This document shows, piece after piece, positions 1-11,547 of a DNA stretch of 33,325 bases. Each line of letters opens with the position of its first letter. The first letter of the stretch is position 1. Source of the stretch: Alicyclobacillaceae bacterium I2511 (GTDB lineage Bacteria > Bacillota > Bacilli > Alicyclobacillales > Alicyclobacillaceae). Position numbers and translations under genes: made by a program. The stretch spans positions 1 to 33,325 of the forward strand of contig QXHL01000030.1 of NCBI GenBank assembly GCA_003584005.1. The letters are read 5' to 3'. The notes beneath the pieces are model-generated. The model ran no database searches and had not been told where the DNA came from. It saw only the letters and a program-made list of their open reading frames with translations.

Positions 1-202
<202 letters not shown>

Positions 203-1567
203 TTACACCTCCATCATTAACAAACGAGGATTCCCTAATAAGACTTTGATTTCATTGATAAAGTTCTGTCCCAAGGCACCGTCAATGACTCGGTGGTCAA
301 AGCTTAAAGAAAGGGCCATCATCTGTGCCCCCACTACCACACCGTCGCGCAGGATGGGCCGCTCTGTAATTCGCCCGAGGCCGAGAATTGCCACTTCCGG
401 GTAGTTGAGGATGGGGGTAAAGAACATGCCCCCTGCGGATCCAATGTTCGTAATGGAAATTGTGCTTCCCTTCATTTCGCTGGGTCCGAGTTGATTGTTA
501 CGGGCCCGCTTGGCCAGGTCCGCAATTTCTACGGCGATTGTCCACAGGCTCTTTTTGTCCGCCTCCTTGACGACGGGCACCAGTAACCCCCTGTCCGTAT
601 CTGTGGCGATACCGATGTGATAATAGTGTTTCAACACCAGTTCTTGCCTTGCTTCGTCCAGACTGGCATTGATCTGTGGATACTTGCGCAACCCAGCAAT
701 CATGGCCTTGACAACAAAGGGTAGGTACGTCAGTTTGACACCGCGCTGTGTCGCCAAAGGTTTTAATTCAGCGCGTAATTGCACCAGTTGCGTCACATCG
801 ACCTCGTCCATAACGGTGACATGGGGTGCCGTGTACTTGGATTTTACCATCGCTTGGGCAATCAAGCGTCGGAGATTGGTAAGCGGCACCCGTTCTTCCA
901 GGAACACTTGCGATTTTTCTGCTTCTGCCTCTACAACAAATTGTGTCAATGCGTTACCCGCGTCAGGCAAGTCCACGAGGGGTTTCACAATTGGTGATTC
1001 TTTGAACACCCCCTGAATACCTGTGGCAGAGTCTGAACGGAGAAATTCATCAATATCCGCCTTTGCAATTTTACCATTTTCGCCCCTGCTCGTAACCTGG
1101 GACAAGTCGACTCCCTGCTCGCGGGCGTACTTACGCACTCCTGGGGTGGCCAGTACCTCCCGGCTAACCCTGCCCGTCGCCTCCGTGTGTGTATGATGGC
1201 TGGCTGGCTCACTGTCGGACACAAGTCTTTGCTCCGACTGCACGGGATGGGTTGCGGTTTCCCCGGCCTGGGCCACGGCAGTCGTTTTAACGTCTTCCTC
1301 GGGAGCTACTGCCGCGTTGCCTGCACCAGCCACGTCGAGAGTCAGCAGAATGTCCCCCACAGTCGCGCTAGAGCCCGCTTCCACCAGAATATTCAGGATT
1401 TTACCGTCCACAGGACTGGGCAACTCGACCATTGACTTGTCATTTTCTACCTCTGCCAGGGCATCGTCCTCATGGACCCCGTCGCCTGGCTTCACTAACC
1501 AGCGTTCGATTCTGCCTTCGTGCAGTCCTTCACCCAACTCTGGCAGTTTGAATTCATAAATGGCCAC
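203..1567 (-). CDS. pdhC: Pyruvate dehydrogenase complex E2, dihydrolipoyl acetyltransferase
   Basis: The 454-residue protein has the classical E2 order. A lipoyl domain fills residues 1-80, with the lipoylated lysine in ENDKS at K44. A long Ala/Glu/Thr-rich linker follows, then an E3-binding domain at about 140-176 (TPGVRKYAREQGVDLSQV) and a catalytic acetyltransferase domain ending in SFDHRVIDG, with the active histidine near 425. It transfers acetyl groups to CoA and forms the complex core. A longer TTG start at 1573 is possible, but the ribosome site GAGGTG at 1581-1576 is only two bases from it and eight from GTG at 1567. The GTG start also gives MAIYEFKLPELGEG, as in related proteins. 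A branched-chain 2-oxoacid E2 is the alternative; its END-K-SMVE lipoyl sequence and the gene order favour pyruvate. Confidence 0.93.
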   Translation of the reverse strand: MAIYEFKLPELGEGLHEGRIERWLVKPGDGVHEDDALAEVENDKSMVELPSPVDGKILNILVEAGSSATVGDILLTLDVAGAGNAAVAPEEDVKTTAVAQAGETATHPVQSEQRLVSDSEPASHHTHTEATGRVSREVLATPGVRKYAREQGVDLSQVTSRGENGKIAKADIDEFLRSDSATGIQGVFKESPIVKPLVDLPDAGNALTQFVVEAEAEKSQVFLEERVPLTNLRRLIAQAMVKSKYTAPHVTVMDEVDVTQLVQLRAELKPLATQRGVKLTYLPFVVKAMIAGLRKYPQINASLDEARQELVLKHYYHIGIATDTDRGLLVPVVKEADKKSLWTIAVEIADLAKRARNNQLGPSEMKGSTISITNIGSAGGMFFTPILNYPEVAILGLGRITERPILRDGVVVGAQMMALSLSFDHRVIDGALGQNFINEIKVLLGNPRLLMMEV

Positions 1568-1579
1568 TGGCAATACACC

Positions 1580-3651
<2,072 letters not shown>

Positions 3652-3671
3652 TCATTTACTTCAGATTTGAT

Positions 3672-3691
3672 GAGCCTATTACAAAAGGCTC
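3672..3691 (-). other. Hairpin in the pdhA 5' leader
   Basis: GAGCCT and AGGCTC form a six-base stem around an eight-base loop, about 30 bases before the pdhA start. No T-run follows, so it does not look like a finished terminator. It could modulate leader structure or be chance; no known riboswitch class was recognised. Confidence 0.3.
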
Positions 3692-3836
3692 CTATGTGAG
3701 ACTTTCAGCCGACTGGAATCTTTTCAAAACGGGACCCCATAGTTTCATTTAAACCACTCATGTTGGATTGTTTATCCTGATACATTCAAACTGTTGAGCA
3801 TCCCCCGTGCGGACTGGTACAGAAGAACTATAATAT

Positions 3837-3865
3837 ATAATACACTACTTTAATTACGAATTAAA
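3837..3865 (-). promoter_or_regulatory. Candidate pdh promoter with AT-rich palindrome
   Basis: On the minus strand TTTAAT (3865-3860) is followed 17 bases later by TATTAT (3842-3837), a plausible sigma-A pair with a weak -35. The -35 lies in a 17-bp palindrome, TTTAATT-ACG-AATTAAA (3849-3865), which could be an operator. If this promoter is used, the pdhA leader is about 190 bases. Apart from this palindrome and the hairpin at 3672-3691, I see nothing clear in the 509-base gap 3643-4151. Confidence 0.35.
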
Positions 3866-4151
3866 CACTAATAGAGTAATGTTTTTCTGTATACATCCTT
3901 GTTCGTATTTCAATATAACAGTTTCAAAACAAAATTATATACTTCCTTATTTCCCCCACATGTATACGAAACAGCAGGGATTGCGGTGAAATCAGATAGG
4001 ATTAAAAAAGTTCATTGAGGGGAAAATTGATTGCTCACACAGGGAGGGATTAGAATGCAGTCTGTAGGAAAAAGATCTCAACGAGAAGGCTACCCCAAAA
4101 TGCGTACAGAGCATGTGTTTTCGGTACGTGAAGGTGCCTTGAGTGCGAGTT

Positions 4152-5180
4152 TTACTTCAAGCGGTCACTTAAAATACGACCAAACGATATCATCGCACCC
4201 ACCCCAACATACAGCCAGCACCCTAATGCAAACAGGGTGCTAGGTAAAATAAAGCGTTGAAGAAAGGTCAGCCCCGGTTGACTGACCATCATAGTTAGTG
4301 CAGTCGTATACATGCCGAGTGGAAAAACTATGCTCCATAGACTGGGATGGTACACAAATTTTTGACTTGGATATTTCCACACTTCCATAATAATGAGTAG
4401 AGGAATCCACCATGTTCCCCATGCCCACATCATGACGGATATGGCTCGAATGAACGCGTGGATTGAATTTAAAAACAAAGAGTCGCCCACGCGTTGCTCC
4501 AAGTGAATCCCAGCAACAGTGGTGATGGCCATGGCACCCATGTTAATCCAATAAGGTGGGGACCAGTCTGCCAAATTAACATTTCGAAAGAAAAGCCGAT
4601 AAATGATAAGTATGATAAATAGAACGTAAATCAAAATCCCAAATGCCCAAAAACAATAAGCTGCAAACAGGGAAAAGTCATTTCCAGTACTCTCTGTAAG
4701 GGTTAAGGATGACAGGATAATCGATAGGGATTGGGTTGCAACAACAAAAATAAGCCAAGAGCCATTCACAGACTGTTGGATTGGACGCGTGTTTCGAATA
4801 ATAAGAAATATAAATACAAAATACGCAAGAACGACCCATGTTACAAGTGCAATACCACTGAGAATTAATGCGATGGTGATCCAATGCACAACGATACTCC
4901 GTAAAGCAAGCACATCTGACGCCGCAATAAAAGTAAAATATCCGAACATCTTCATTGGATCACATAAGTCACGCCATACATCCGTTGAAAAGTAATACAG
5001 CCGTACGCTATAAAGAACGATGAGAGTAAGATAACTAATCCATCCAATTGAAAAGAGGATGGCTGATATCCAATACCATTGAATAATAAATGTAAGAATC
5101 GAAATAATTCCTGTGGCCATCACACTTGCAAAGTACCCAGTGTACAGTGTTCGCAATTGAAATTTGTCCCCGCTCAACAT
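4152..5180 (-). CDS. TDT/SLAC1-TehA family membrane transporter
   Basis: The 342-residue protein is almost entirely hydrophobic, with about ten membrane segments. It opens with YTGYFASVMATGIISI, which resembles the PxWFAxVMGTGxxS entry motif of tellurite-resistance/dicarboxylate (TDT) and SLAC1-type anion channels. Those families move C4-dicarboxylates, malate, sulfite or small anions, and the substrate cannot be told from the sequence. A GTG nine bases upstream gives a longer reading, but ATG at 5180 is better placed after AAAGGGTGG (5194-5186). The gene looks more A+T-rich than its pdh neighbours, and it stands alone, not overlapping either neighbour. Confidence 0.7.
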   Translation of the reverse strand: MLSGDKFQLRTLYTGYFASVMATGIISILTFIIQWYWISAILFSIGWISYLTLIVLYSVRLYYFSTDVWRDLCDPMKMFGYFTFIAASDVLALRSIVVHWITIALILSGIALVTWVVLAYFVFIFLIIRNTRPIQQSVNGSWLIFVVATQSLSIILSSLTLTESTGNDFSLFAAYCFWAFGILIYVLFIILIIYRLFFRNVNLADWSPPYWINMGAMAITTVAGIHLEQRVGDSLFLNSIHAFIRAISVMMWAWGTWWIPLLIIMEVWKYPSQKFVYHPSLWSIVFPLGMYTTALTMMVSQPGLTFLQRFILPSTLFALGCWLYVGVGAMISFGRILSDRLK

Positions 5181-5333
5181 GGGAACCACCCTTTGGTTTG
5201 AACAGTGTCAATATTGAGATGAGACCATTTTTTAATTTAATCTTGTCGTTGCTAAGAAGGGAACATTAAATTCCCTGTATTATGTATAAGAAACACGCAT
5301 TATTCGCCTATTTTCTCACATAAAACATTCTTA

Positions 5334-5366
5334 GTCAAAAATACGCTGTCAAATGTGCGCGTATTT
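5334..5366 (-). terminator. Probable rho-independent terminator after the EamA gene
   Basis: Read on the minus strand, AAATACGC and GCGTATTT form an eight-base stem with a 12-base loop, followed directly by a run of T (GTATTTTTGAC). It lies about 93 bases past the EamA-family stop. The stem is only half GC, so termination may be moderate. Confidence 0.5.
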
Positions 5367-5405
5367 CTAACTCTTTAAGGGTTGCAAAGAAACGACTTAT
5401 TCCAT

Positions 5406-5465
5406 CTACTCACAGAGTCTACCGACTACTCACAGAGTCTACCGACTACTTCTCGAGTCTACCGA
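5406..5465. repeat. Three tandem copies of a 20-bp unit
   Basis: The unit CTACTCACAGAGTCTACCGA occurs at 5406-5425 and 5426-5445 without change. A third copy at 5446-5465 differs in the middle (TCTCGAG for CACAGAG). The third copy overlaps the stop codon and last codon of the EamA-family gene, so the array appears to have grown out of the end of that gene. Confidence 0.95.
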
Positions 5466-6409
5466 TCTGATACCTTAAATGTTTCTTTACGAATCGGCGT
5501 TTTCTTTCCAACCGCCACCCACAGCACCACAACCAAAGCCGCTGCTATGGTGGGTATGGTGAGCATCTCACCGAGCAACAACCACGAGAAAAAAAGGGTG
5601 AAAAAAGGTTGAAGATATTGCATTTGGCTCACTCTTGCTACACCCCCAATGCCCATCCCCATGTACCATGCGACAAATCCGAAGAATTGGCTACCGATGC
5701 CCAGGTAGAGAAGTCCCACCCACGCCATCCAAGATGCATGCATAATGTGCATGGTTCCGTTCCACGCAACGTCGCCAACCAACAAAATGACGACTATTGG
5801 TGTGGACAACAGGACCGACCATGCAATCACCTGCCATCCTCCAAGGTTGCTTGCCATCCGGCCACCTTCCGCATATGCGAATGCGACAACAACCACCGCC
5901 CCGAGCAACGCCAAGTCTGCCCAGTGTACCCCACCGAGATTTGTGAACCAAGTGTAAACAACGACCGTTAATGCCCCTCCGGCACTGCATACCCAGAACA
6001 GCCAAGATGGCCGCTCCCCATGTCGGAGTGCAGAGACTCCGGCAGTTGCCAGCGGAAGCAATGCAAGTTCTACGGCTCCATGGGATGCGGGCACCCTATC
6101 CATCGCCCACGCGGAAAGCAGTGGGAAGCCTAAGATGGCACCAGCTATAATAACCACGAAGCCAGAAAAATACCTCCTTCCCGGCCATCTTTCATGCTTC
6201 AGCCAGAGAAATAGGGTTGCAAATACGGCGGCTATTAGCCCCCTGCCTGGACCGACAATGATGGCTCCAAACGCCCCAACCGCTGCACGAGAGGCAGGCA
6301 AGGTAAGGCTAAATACCAGAACGCCAACAAGCCCGTAGAACAATCCTAGTGATTCATTTCCCTTTTGGGACGTTCTCGCCGTTTGTTTTGAGATCCCGTT
6401 CACAGCCAT
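5459..6409 (-). CDS. EamA/DMT-family transporter
   Basis: The 316-residue protein has about ten hydrophobic helices in two five-helix halves, the layout of the drug/metabolite transporter superfamily. Supporting motifs are the early GLVGVLVFSLTLPASRAAVG, the inner repeat ending VPASHGAVELALLPLATA, and the second-half YLQPFFTLFFSWLLLGE, which matches the typical EamA 'P...LLGE' signature. The substrate is unknown; members export amino acids, metabolites or drugs. The start is uncertain: the GAGG before ATG 6409 is unusually close. The gene is divergent from the HPP-like gene 78 bases away. Its stop lies inside a tandem repeat. Confidence 0.85.
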   Translation of the reverse strand: MAVNGISKQTARTSQKGNESLGLFYGLVGVLVFSLTLPASRAAVGAFGAIIVGPGRGLIAAVFATLFLWLKHERWPGRRYFSGFVVIIAGAILGFPLLSAWAMDRVPASHGAVELALLPLATAGVSALRHGERPSWLFWVCSAGGALTVVVYTWFTNLGGVHWADLALLGAVVVVAFAYAEGGRMASNLGGWQVIAWSVLLSTPIVVILLVGDVAWNGTMHIMHASWMAWVGLLYLGIGSQFFGFVAWYMGMGIGGVARVSQMQYLQPFFTLFFSWLLLGEMLTIPTIAAALVVVLWVAVGKKTPIRKETFKVSDR

Positions 6410-6487
6410 TCCTCATCTCGCTGTGGTGAACTCGTATACGCTCATTGAGCACATCCATCATGGTCACAGGTAACGTGGTTTGCTATT

Positions 6488-7024
6488 ATGCTAAGTCTGT
6501 GGGTCTGGTTAGAGGGATTGACACAGGGTATATGGTTAGTAGCGCCATTTGGCGCTACCCTGACAATTCTAATATTACTGCTTAAAGCACCCATAGCCCA
6601 CCCTTTTCCCGTGATTCTCGGATCCACCCTGGGTGCCGCACTGGGCGGTATATGCGCACTCTGGGTTCACGGTCCGTTCTTTGCAGCCACCGCCGCATTA
6701 TTGACCTGTGTCCTGTTGCCTCGATTTCGAATGTACCAACCGCCTGGTGTTGCGCTGTCCATGTATCCCCTGCTACTTCATCCAGGAAATTGGTTTTTTC
6801 TGCAGACGGTTCTTCCATTCACGCTAGTTGCGGTCCTCAGTTCATCCCTCCAACAACAAGGATTCAGGGTCTTCCAACATCCCCTTGACGGAAACCAAAA
6901 ACCGTACGGCTTCACTACCCTCGACAATACGGTGGTCATAGGACAAAGCAAGGTACATCATCGGCCGGATTTCCACCTGCCCATGTATCGCCACGGGGCG
7001 TTCTTGTATGGTGTGCATTCCTAA
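6488..7024 (+). CDS. HPP-family membrane protein, possibly damaged at both ends
   Basis: Residues 1-115 match the HPP family: an APFGAT entry motif at 19-24, an alanine/glycine-rich second helix, and PPGVAL in place of the family HPPGGA, followed by a last helix. Some HPP proteins are reported as nitrite transporters in plastids and cyanobacteria, so a nitrogen link is possible but unproven. Two features are odd. Upstream of ATG 6488 the frame continues as a plausible helix (VTWFAI) without any canonical start before a TGA, and there is no good ribosome site. The last 61 residues are read from the antisense strand of sucB, whose stop is at 6842, and look unlike the family. The original start and stop may both be lost. 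Confidence 0.5.
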   Translation: MLSLWVWLEGLTQGIWLVAPFGATLTILILLLKAPIAHPFPVILGSTLGAALGGICALWVHGPFFAATAALLTCVLLPRFRMYQPPGVALSMYPLLLHPGNWFFLQTVLPFTLVAVLSSSLQQQGFRVFQHPLDGNQKPYGFTTLDNTVVIGQSKVHHRPDFHLPMYRHGAFLYGVHS

Positions 7025-7951
7025 AATCCCCACCTGGGGGCCGTTAAGAATAGGAGTGGACAGCAGGGACCCAAACACCCCCCCGTTGGTAAGAGTGAAC
7101 GTTCCCCCCTGCAATTCCGCTAGACTGAGGGCCCCCGCCCTGGCTCTGGTGGCCATGTCTGCAATCTGGCGTTCAATTTCCGCAAAGTTGAGTGTGTCTG
7201 CGTCGTGCAACACAGGCACCACCAGTCCAGACTCGGCGGCAACGGCAATTCCAATGTCGTAGTGATACTTGAGTACAAAGGTATCTGCCACAATTTCCGC
7301 ATTTAAGCGCGGAAATTCCTTGAGTGAAGCCACCACAGCCTTAGTGAAAAACGACATTAGGCCCAGATTGACGCCATGCTTTTCTTTGAACCCATCCCGC
7401 CGACGCTTACGGATATCTAAAATGGCTGACATGTCCACCTCGTTGAAAGTGGTCAGCATCGCTGCCGTGTGCTGGGCTTGCACCAAACGACTGGCTAAAG
7501 TACGCCGCCTTCTACTCATGGGTATCCGCTGTTCCTTCTGTGTCCGCTCGCTGTTCAGCGCTTGGGGCTCTCCCAGAGGTTGCTGTGGGGCGACGGCTGT
7601 CGCTGCATCTACAGCAAGACGGCGCCGCAGCGAAGGTGACAATCTGCCCACCGTATTGCTGGACACGGCAACAATTTCTTCGTCAACGGAAGGTGCCGGG
7701 ACGGGTAAATCTGCACCTGTCGTCTCCACCAAAGTTGCTAAGGTGTCGCCCACGTGTACGGTCGCACCGGTTTGTATAACTTCTGACAACCTGCCAGACG
7801 CTTCCGCAATGACCTCCAGGTTCACCTTATCTGTCTCCAACTCCACCACCGCCTCCCCAGCAATCACGGAGGCACCCGTTGGTTTCAACCATTGTCCCAC
7901 AGTAGCCTCAGTGATGGACTCTCCTAATTCCGGAACCTGTATGCTGGCCAT
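6842..7951 (-). CDS. sucB: 2-oxoglutarate dehydrogenase E2, dihydrolipoyl succinyltransferase, lacking most of the E3-binding domain
   Basis: The 369-residue protein begins with a lipoyl domain typical of E2o ([18 protein letters not shown]; lipoyl lysine K42 in ETDKVN) and ends with the catalytic domain (residues about 140-369). Between them only a stub, [14 protein letters not shown], recalls the E3-binding domain, and its GxGxxGRxxKxDV half is absent. That accounts for a protein about 40-50 residues shorter than Bacillus OdhB. The catalytic motif reads YDHRIVEG: the histidine (340) is present, but the usual aspartate at 344 is glutamate. ATG 7951 is chosen over the overlapping GTG 7960 because AAGGGG at 7966-7961 is nine bases from it. 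It follows sucA in one operon. Confidence 0.92.
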   Translation of the reverse strand: MASIQVPELGESITEATVGQWLKPTGASVIAGEAVVELETDKVNLEVIAEASGRLSEVIQTGATVHVGDTLATLVETTGADLPVPAPSVDEEIVAVSSNTVGRLSPSLRRRLAVDAATAVAPQQPLGEPQALNSERTQKEQRIPMSRRRRTLASRLVQAQHTAAMLTTFNEVDMSAILDIRKRRRDGFKEKHGVNLGLMSFFTKAVVASLKEFPRLNAEIVADTFVLKYHYDIGIAVAAESGLVVPVLHDADTLNFAEIERQIADMATRARAGALSLAELQGGTFTLTNGGVFGSLLSTPILNGPQVGILGMHTIQERPVAIHGQVEIRPMMYLALSYDHRIVEGSEAVRFLVSVKGMLEDPESLLLEG

Positions 7952-7956
7952 GGCTT

Positions 7957-10857
7957 TCACCCCTTAGAAATCGAATTGGGTCGCTCGTTACTCCCCACAG
8001 TGATATCTTCGCTCAAGGCCCCTTGCAAAAGTTTACTCTGCGCCCATTCGTGCATCTGTGGCAATCCCTCTGCCGGGCTGCTGCGTTCCTCGCGACCCAC
8101 GTAAGAAATAGACATTCCCGCAGGCATTCCCTGACGTATTCGTGGTTCGACATAGCTCCAAGCCCCCATATTGCGTGGCTCTTCTTGCACCCACCTCACC
8201 TGCTTCACGTTCTTCCACTTCAACCACATTGCGGCAATCTCCGTTTCCGGGAATGGGTACAACTGTTCCAAGCGCAAAATCGCGGTGGTGGAGCACATAC
8301 CAGGCGAATCATTCAATGCCGCCTCCAGGTCTAAAGCCACCTTGCCACTGCACAGGAGTACTCGCGTAGGCTGGGGGGACCCCGTAACCAGTACCGGAGA
8401 AAATTGACCCGAAGTAAATTCCTGCCAAGCAGAGGCAGTCCGCGGACTGCGCAGCAAACTCTTTGGGGTCATCACCACCAAAGGCCGGCCCTGTTCTCCG
8501 AGCCGCTGCGCCTGCCGCCGCAACAGGTGAAAATACTGTGCCGAAGTGGTGGGGACAGCCACCTGTAAATCGTTTTCTGCCGCCAACTGCAAGTACCGTT
8601 CTAAACGCGCGCTGGAGTGCTCAGGGCCCTGCCCTTCATAGCCATGGGGCAACAGCAAAACTAGTCCACTGGGTTGCCTCCACTTGGCATGTCCAGCTGC
8701 CAGAAATTGATCTATGATGACCTGTGCCGCATTGGCAAAGTCTCCGTACTGTGCTTCCCACAATACCAGGGTTTCAGGTGCCTGCACACTGTAGCCATAC
8801 TCAAATCCCAGCACCGAGGCCTCAGACAACGGGCTGTTGTGAACTGCAAAGGTGGCCTTCCTATCCAACAGGTGCTGCAGGGGTGTGTAGGTCTCCTGCT
8901 TATTCACATCATGCAATACCAGGTGTCTTTGGCTAAACGTGCCCCGTTCTGTATCCTGACCAGTAAGACGAATGGGTGTCCCTTCCTGCACCAGGGTGGC
9001 CAAAGCCAGCACTTCAGCCTGTGCCCAGTCCACCACACCCGCTTCGTTAAAGCTGTGTTCCCGCCGCTTCAATATGCGGTCCAATTTGGGATATATGGTG
9101 AATCCCTCCGGCCACTTCAACAACTGCGTATTTAGGTCTTGCAAAACAGCTAGGGGGACACCGGTTTCTATGGCAGCATCCCCCCCATTTCCCGGGGCCT
9201 CCGGGAGATCCACAGGGACCCCCGTGTCCCGCGTTGTGGCCAGTGATTCTTGCAGACGGGCCTGCACACGCTGTTCCATGTCGGACACCTGCTCCTCGGT
9301 GACGTGTCCCTGTGCTAGGAGGTGTTGCGCGTACAGACTGCGCACGCGCGGGTGATTCTGGATGACCGCGTACAATTGCGGCTGGGTGACCATCGGATCG
9401 TCCATTTCATTGTGTCCATAGCGACGGTAGCCAATAATTTCAATCAGCACATCTTTATGAAACTCGGTGCGGTAGGCATGGGCCAAGCTGGCAGCGGTCA
9501 GGCAGGCCTCTGGGTCATCTGCGTTCACGTGAATCACAGGAATTTCAAACCCTATTGCCAAATCGCTGGCATAGTGGGTGGAGCGGGTTTCTTTGGCCAC
9601 AGCTGTAAACCCCACCAAGTTGTTGACCAGAATGTGGACCGTTCCCCCCGTCCCGTAGCCGGGCAACCGCGACAAGTTCAGCGTTTCTGCCACGACACCC
9701 TCCCCAGGAAAAGAAGCATCCCCATGTACTAGAATAGCCAAAGCCGCCTGCACGTCTTGCGGTGGGGCACCCCCGACATCGCGACAATCCTGGGCGGCCC
9801 GAGTGTACCCCTCCACTACCGGATCCACAAACTCCAAATGGCTAGGGTTGTTGGCCAGTACCAGACGCGCCTGAAGTACCGCCTGCTTGGCCAGTGTGCG
9901 CCTGGCCCCCAGGTGGTACTTTACGTCACCTGTCCAGCCAAAGTTCATTCCCATCGATCCCTCGGACGGAACCAGGTCCTTGTGGGGCGATTGGTGAAAC
10001 TCAGAAAAAATGGCTTCATACGGCTTGCCCAGTACATGTGCCAGCACGTTTAGGCGCCCCCGGTGTGCCATGCCCATCATTACCTGCTGGGTGCCGAGAG
10101 CCAAAGATTGGTGAATAAGTTCATCCAAGATGGGCACAAGAATATCTACACCCTCAATAGAGAAGCGCTTTTGCCCGACGAACGTCCGCTGCAAAAAAGT
10201 TTCAAGGCCTTCTACTTCCGTCAAGCGACCCAGTAACGCCCGTTGCTCCTCTGCATCCAGGTGGACGGCAAAGCGCCCGGATTCCACTGCGTCTTGAAGC
10301 CATTCGCGTTCCCCTTTTTGATGTACGTGGGCAAATTCATACGCCATCGATCCGGTGTACACCTCTAGCAGCCGCTGGTACACGTCCCAGCCAGTGGCGG
10401 TTGTGTCTGTGATTTTTGTGGTATCGGTCCCATTTGTGGTTCTTGGTCCACCCCCCGCTAGACTTTTCAAATCCGTTGGCCACAGCAAGCGAGCTGGAAT
10501 CTGCCGCAAGTCTGCACCAGTCAAGCCCACCGACGCAGGATTCAACAGACCTTCGTCCGCAAATGGATCGCTTTGTTTTAAGGGATAGGTGTCCGCCACT
10601 AAATGCCCATACTGCCGCACACTGCGCATCAGGTCCTGGGCTGCAACCAATTGTTCAGCTGCCCACGCATCTACCTGCACAACTTCCCCAATCTCCTCCA
10701 TAGACACAGGATTCCCAAAGCGTTCAAATAAATCTCGCACGTCTGCTGGAATCGCGGTGGGGTTTACGAGATATTCTTCGTAAAGTTCCGCCACATAGGC
10801 CAAGTTAGGCCCAACAAAGTCTTCCCAAGCCCGACGACTTTCGTATCCATTCGACAT
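7957..10857 (-). CDS. sucA: 2-oxoglutarate dehydrogenase E1
   Basis: This 966-residue thiamine-diphosphate enzyme decarboxylates 2-oxoglutarate in the TCA cycle. It has the N-terminal arm of the family ([16 protein letters not shown]), the substrate-loop region [20 protein letters not shown], the ThDP motif [10 protein letters not shown]...NNLVGF, and the C-terminal transketolase half ([19 protein letters not shown]). The length agrees with Bacillus OdhA (about 940). Three start codons occur in a row (GTG, GTG, ATG); ATG 10857 is nine bases from GGGGG at 10871-10867 and is preferred. Its stop lies just before the sucB start, with the sucB ribosome site inside the sucA end. Confidence 0.96.
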   Translation of the reverse strand: MSNGYESRRAWEDFVGPNLAYVAELYEEYLVNPTAIPADVRDLFERFGNPVSMEEIGEVVQVDAWAAEQLVAAQDLMRSVRQYGHLVADTYPLKQSDPFADEGLLNPASVGLTGADLRQIPARLLWPTDLKSLAGGGPRTTNGTDTTKITDTTATGWDVYQRLLEVYTGSMAYEFAHVHQKGEREWLQDAVESGRFAVHLDAEEQRALLGRLTEVEGLETFLQRTFVGQKRFSIEGVDILVPILDELIHQSLALGTQQVMMGMAHRGRLNVLAHVLGKPYEAIFSEFHQSPHKDLVPSEGSMGMNFGWTGDVKYHLGARRTLAKQAVLQARLVLANNPSHLEFVDPVVEGYTRAAQDCRDVGGAPPQDVQAALAILVHGDASFPGEGVVAETLNLSRLPGYGTGGTVHILVNNLVGFTAVAKETRSTHYASDLAIGFEIPVIHVNADDPEACLTAASLAHAYRTEFHKDVLIEIIGYRRYGHNEMDDPMVTQPQLYAVIQNHPRVRSLYAQHLLAQGHVTEEQVSDMEQRVQARLQESLATTRDTGVPVDLPEAPGNGGDAAIETGVPLAVLQDLNTQLLKWPEGFTIYPKLDRILKRREHSFNEAGVVDWAQAEVLALATLVQEGTPIRLTGQDTERGTFSQRHLVLHDVNKQETYTPLQHLLDRKATFAVHNSPLSEASVLGFEYGYSVQAPETLVLWEAQYGDFANAAQVIIDQFLAAGHAKWRQPSGLVLLLPHGYEGQGPEHSSARLERYLQLAAENDLQVAVPTTSAQYFHLLRRQAQRLGEQGRPLVVMTPKSLLRSPRTASAWQEFTSGQFSPVLVTGSPQPTRVLLCSGKVALDLEAALNDSPGMCSTTAILRLEQLYPFPETEIAAMWLKWKNVKQVRWVQEEPRNMGAWSYVEPRIRQGMPAGMSISYVGREERSSPAEGLPQMHEWAQSKLLQGALSEDITVGSNERPNSISKG

Positions 10858-10888
10858 CACCACATACCCCCTTTACCAGATGGAAATG

Positions 10889-11104
10889 CTATTTAAGCAC
10901 TTGAATCACACCCCCATAGGAATTATCTTCAACACAGACCAAGGCATCGTCGAGTGTGCCTGCGGTACAGATAATTCCAATTCCCAGTTCCTCCAAAATC
11001 CATTCACCCGAATTATCATTCTCATATAATGCATTTGCAACATCATCCAACAGAAATTCTACTCGCTTATTTTGAATGGCCAAATCCTTCAATTTATCCA
11101 TCAT
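10889..11104 (-). CDS. Small acidic protein of unknown function, first in the sucA-sucB unit
   Basis: The 71-residue soluble protein has a predicted N-terminal helix rich in charged residues (MDKLKDLAIQNKRVEFLLDD) and a C-terminal half with alternating hydrophobics (GIGIICTAGTLDDALVCVED). There is no signal peptide or membrane segment. The translation signal is excellent: GGGGTGG, four bases, then ATG-ATG. It lies 31 bases upstream of sucA on the same strand, so co-transcription is likely and a role near the TCA cycle is possible. I do not recognise the family. Confidence 0.75.
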   Translation of the reverse strand: MMDKLKDLAIQNKRVEFLLDDVANALYENDNSGEWILEELGIGIICTAGTLDDALVCVEDNSYGGVIQVLK

Positions 11105-11464
11105 AAAACCACCCCTATTGCTTTAAATGCAAACGTCAATTCAGTTTAAACAGTACGCCGTTTCTCTCGACTCATTACTGGATCTAAATATCATCTGTAT
11201 TATACACAATTATAATCTGTATCCATGTGATCTACCTAACAATCCACTTCTGCACACCTGAATCAATCTGTTAGAGACCAATTTTCGAGATCCTATGAAT
11301 TCCCCTGTTAAAGTGAGCCAGACGTATAAAAGTGAAGAAAATAGCGGATACTCATCAAAAATAAATAGCTCACTGTAATTAAAAAAATAATCCATGTTAA
11401 CCTTGACATCTTATCATGTAGTATAATCGATATGAACAAAGGGATCCCATCACATGAGTACAGA
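11105..11464. other. Divergent intergenic region between the sucA-side gene and ndh
   Basis: The region is A+T-rich and holds no convincing gene. On the minus strand two TATAAT hexamers (11214-11209 and 11204-11199) lie upstream of the 71-residue gene, but neither has a recognisable -35 at 17 bases. A TTGACA at 11403-11408 on the plus strand is followed by TATAAT only 13 bases later, too close for a normal promoter. Confidence 0.4.
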
Positions 11465-11500
11465 TTGACCTGCTATTTTGTATCAGGTGTTATACCTGAT
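11465..11500 (+). promoter_or_regulatory. Candidate ndh promoter with operator-like palindrome over the -10
   Basis: TTGACC (11465-11470), a 17-base spacer and TGTTAT (11488-11493) form a sigma-A-like pair. The -10 lies in a perfect inverted repeat ATCAGGT-GTTAT-ACCTGAT (11482-11500). An additional ACCTG half site occurs at 11468-11472. This arrangement suggests a repressor that blocks the -10; the regulator is not recognised and the repeat does not match the Rex consensus. Confidence 0.5.
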
Positions 11501-11547
11501 GTTTTGTCCGTGTGTTAACAGACATACAAAAGGGAGCGCGAAAGACA

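Noticed and set aside
4055-4243. Plus-strand 62-residue reading frame with a GGGAGGG site before ATG
   Set aside because: The sequence resembles no protein, and its last 92 bases overlap the end of the TDT-family gene. The ribosome site alone is not enough.
5259-5275. GGGAA-N7-TTCCC inverted repeat upstream of the TDT-family gene
   Set aside because: The arms are only five bases and such repeats are common by chance; no promoter was visible around it.
7269-7967. 232-residue plus-strand frame opposite sucB
   Set aside because: It mirrors sucB codons, is Ser/Thr/Arg-rich without domain features, and has no ribosome site.
11210-11395. Minus-strand 61-residue frame in the intergenic region
   Set aside because: No ribosome site, A+T-rich random-like composition, and no family resemblance.
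11403-11427. TTGACA followed by TATAAT
   Set aside because: The spacer is only 13 bases, too short for a sigma-A promoter; the pair at 11465-11493 has a 17-base spacer.
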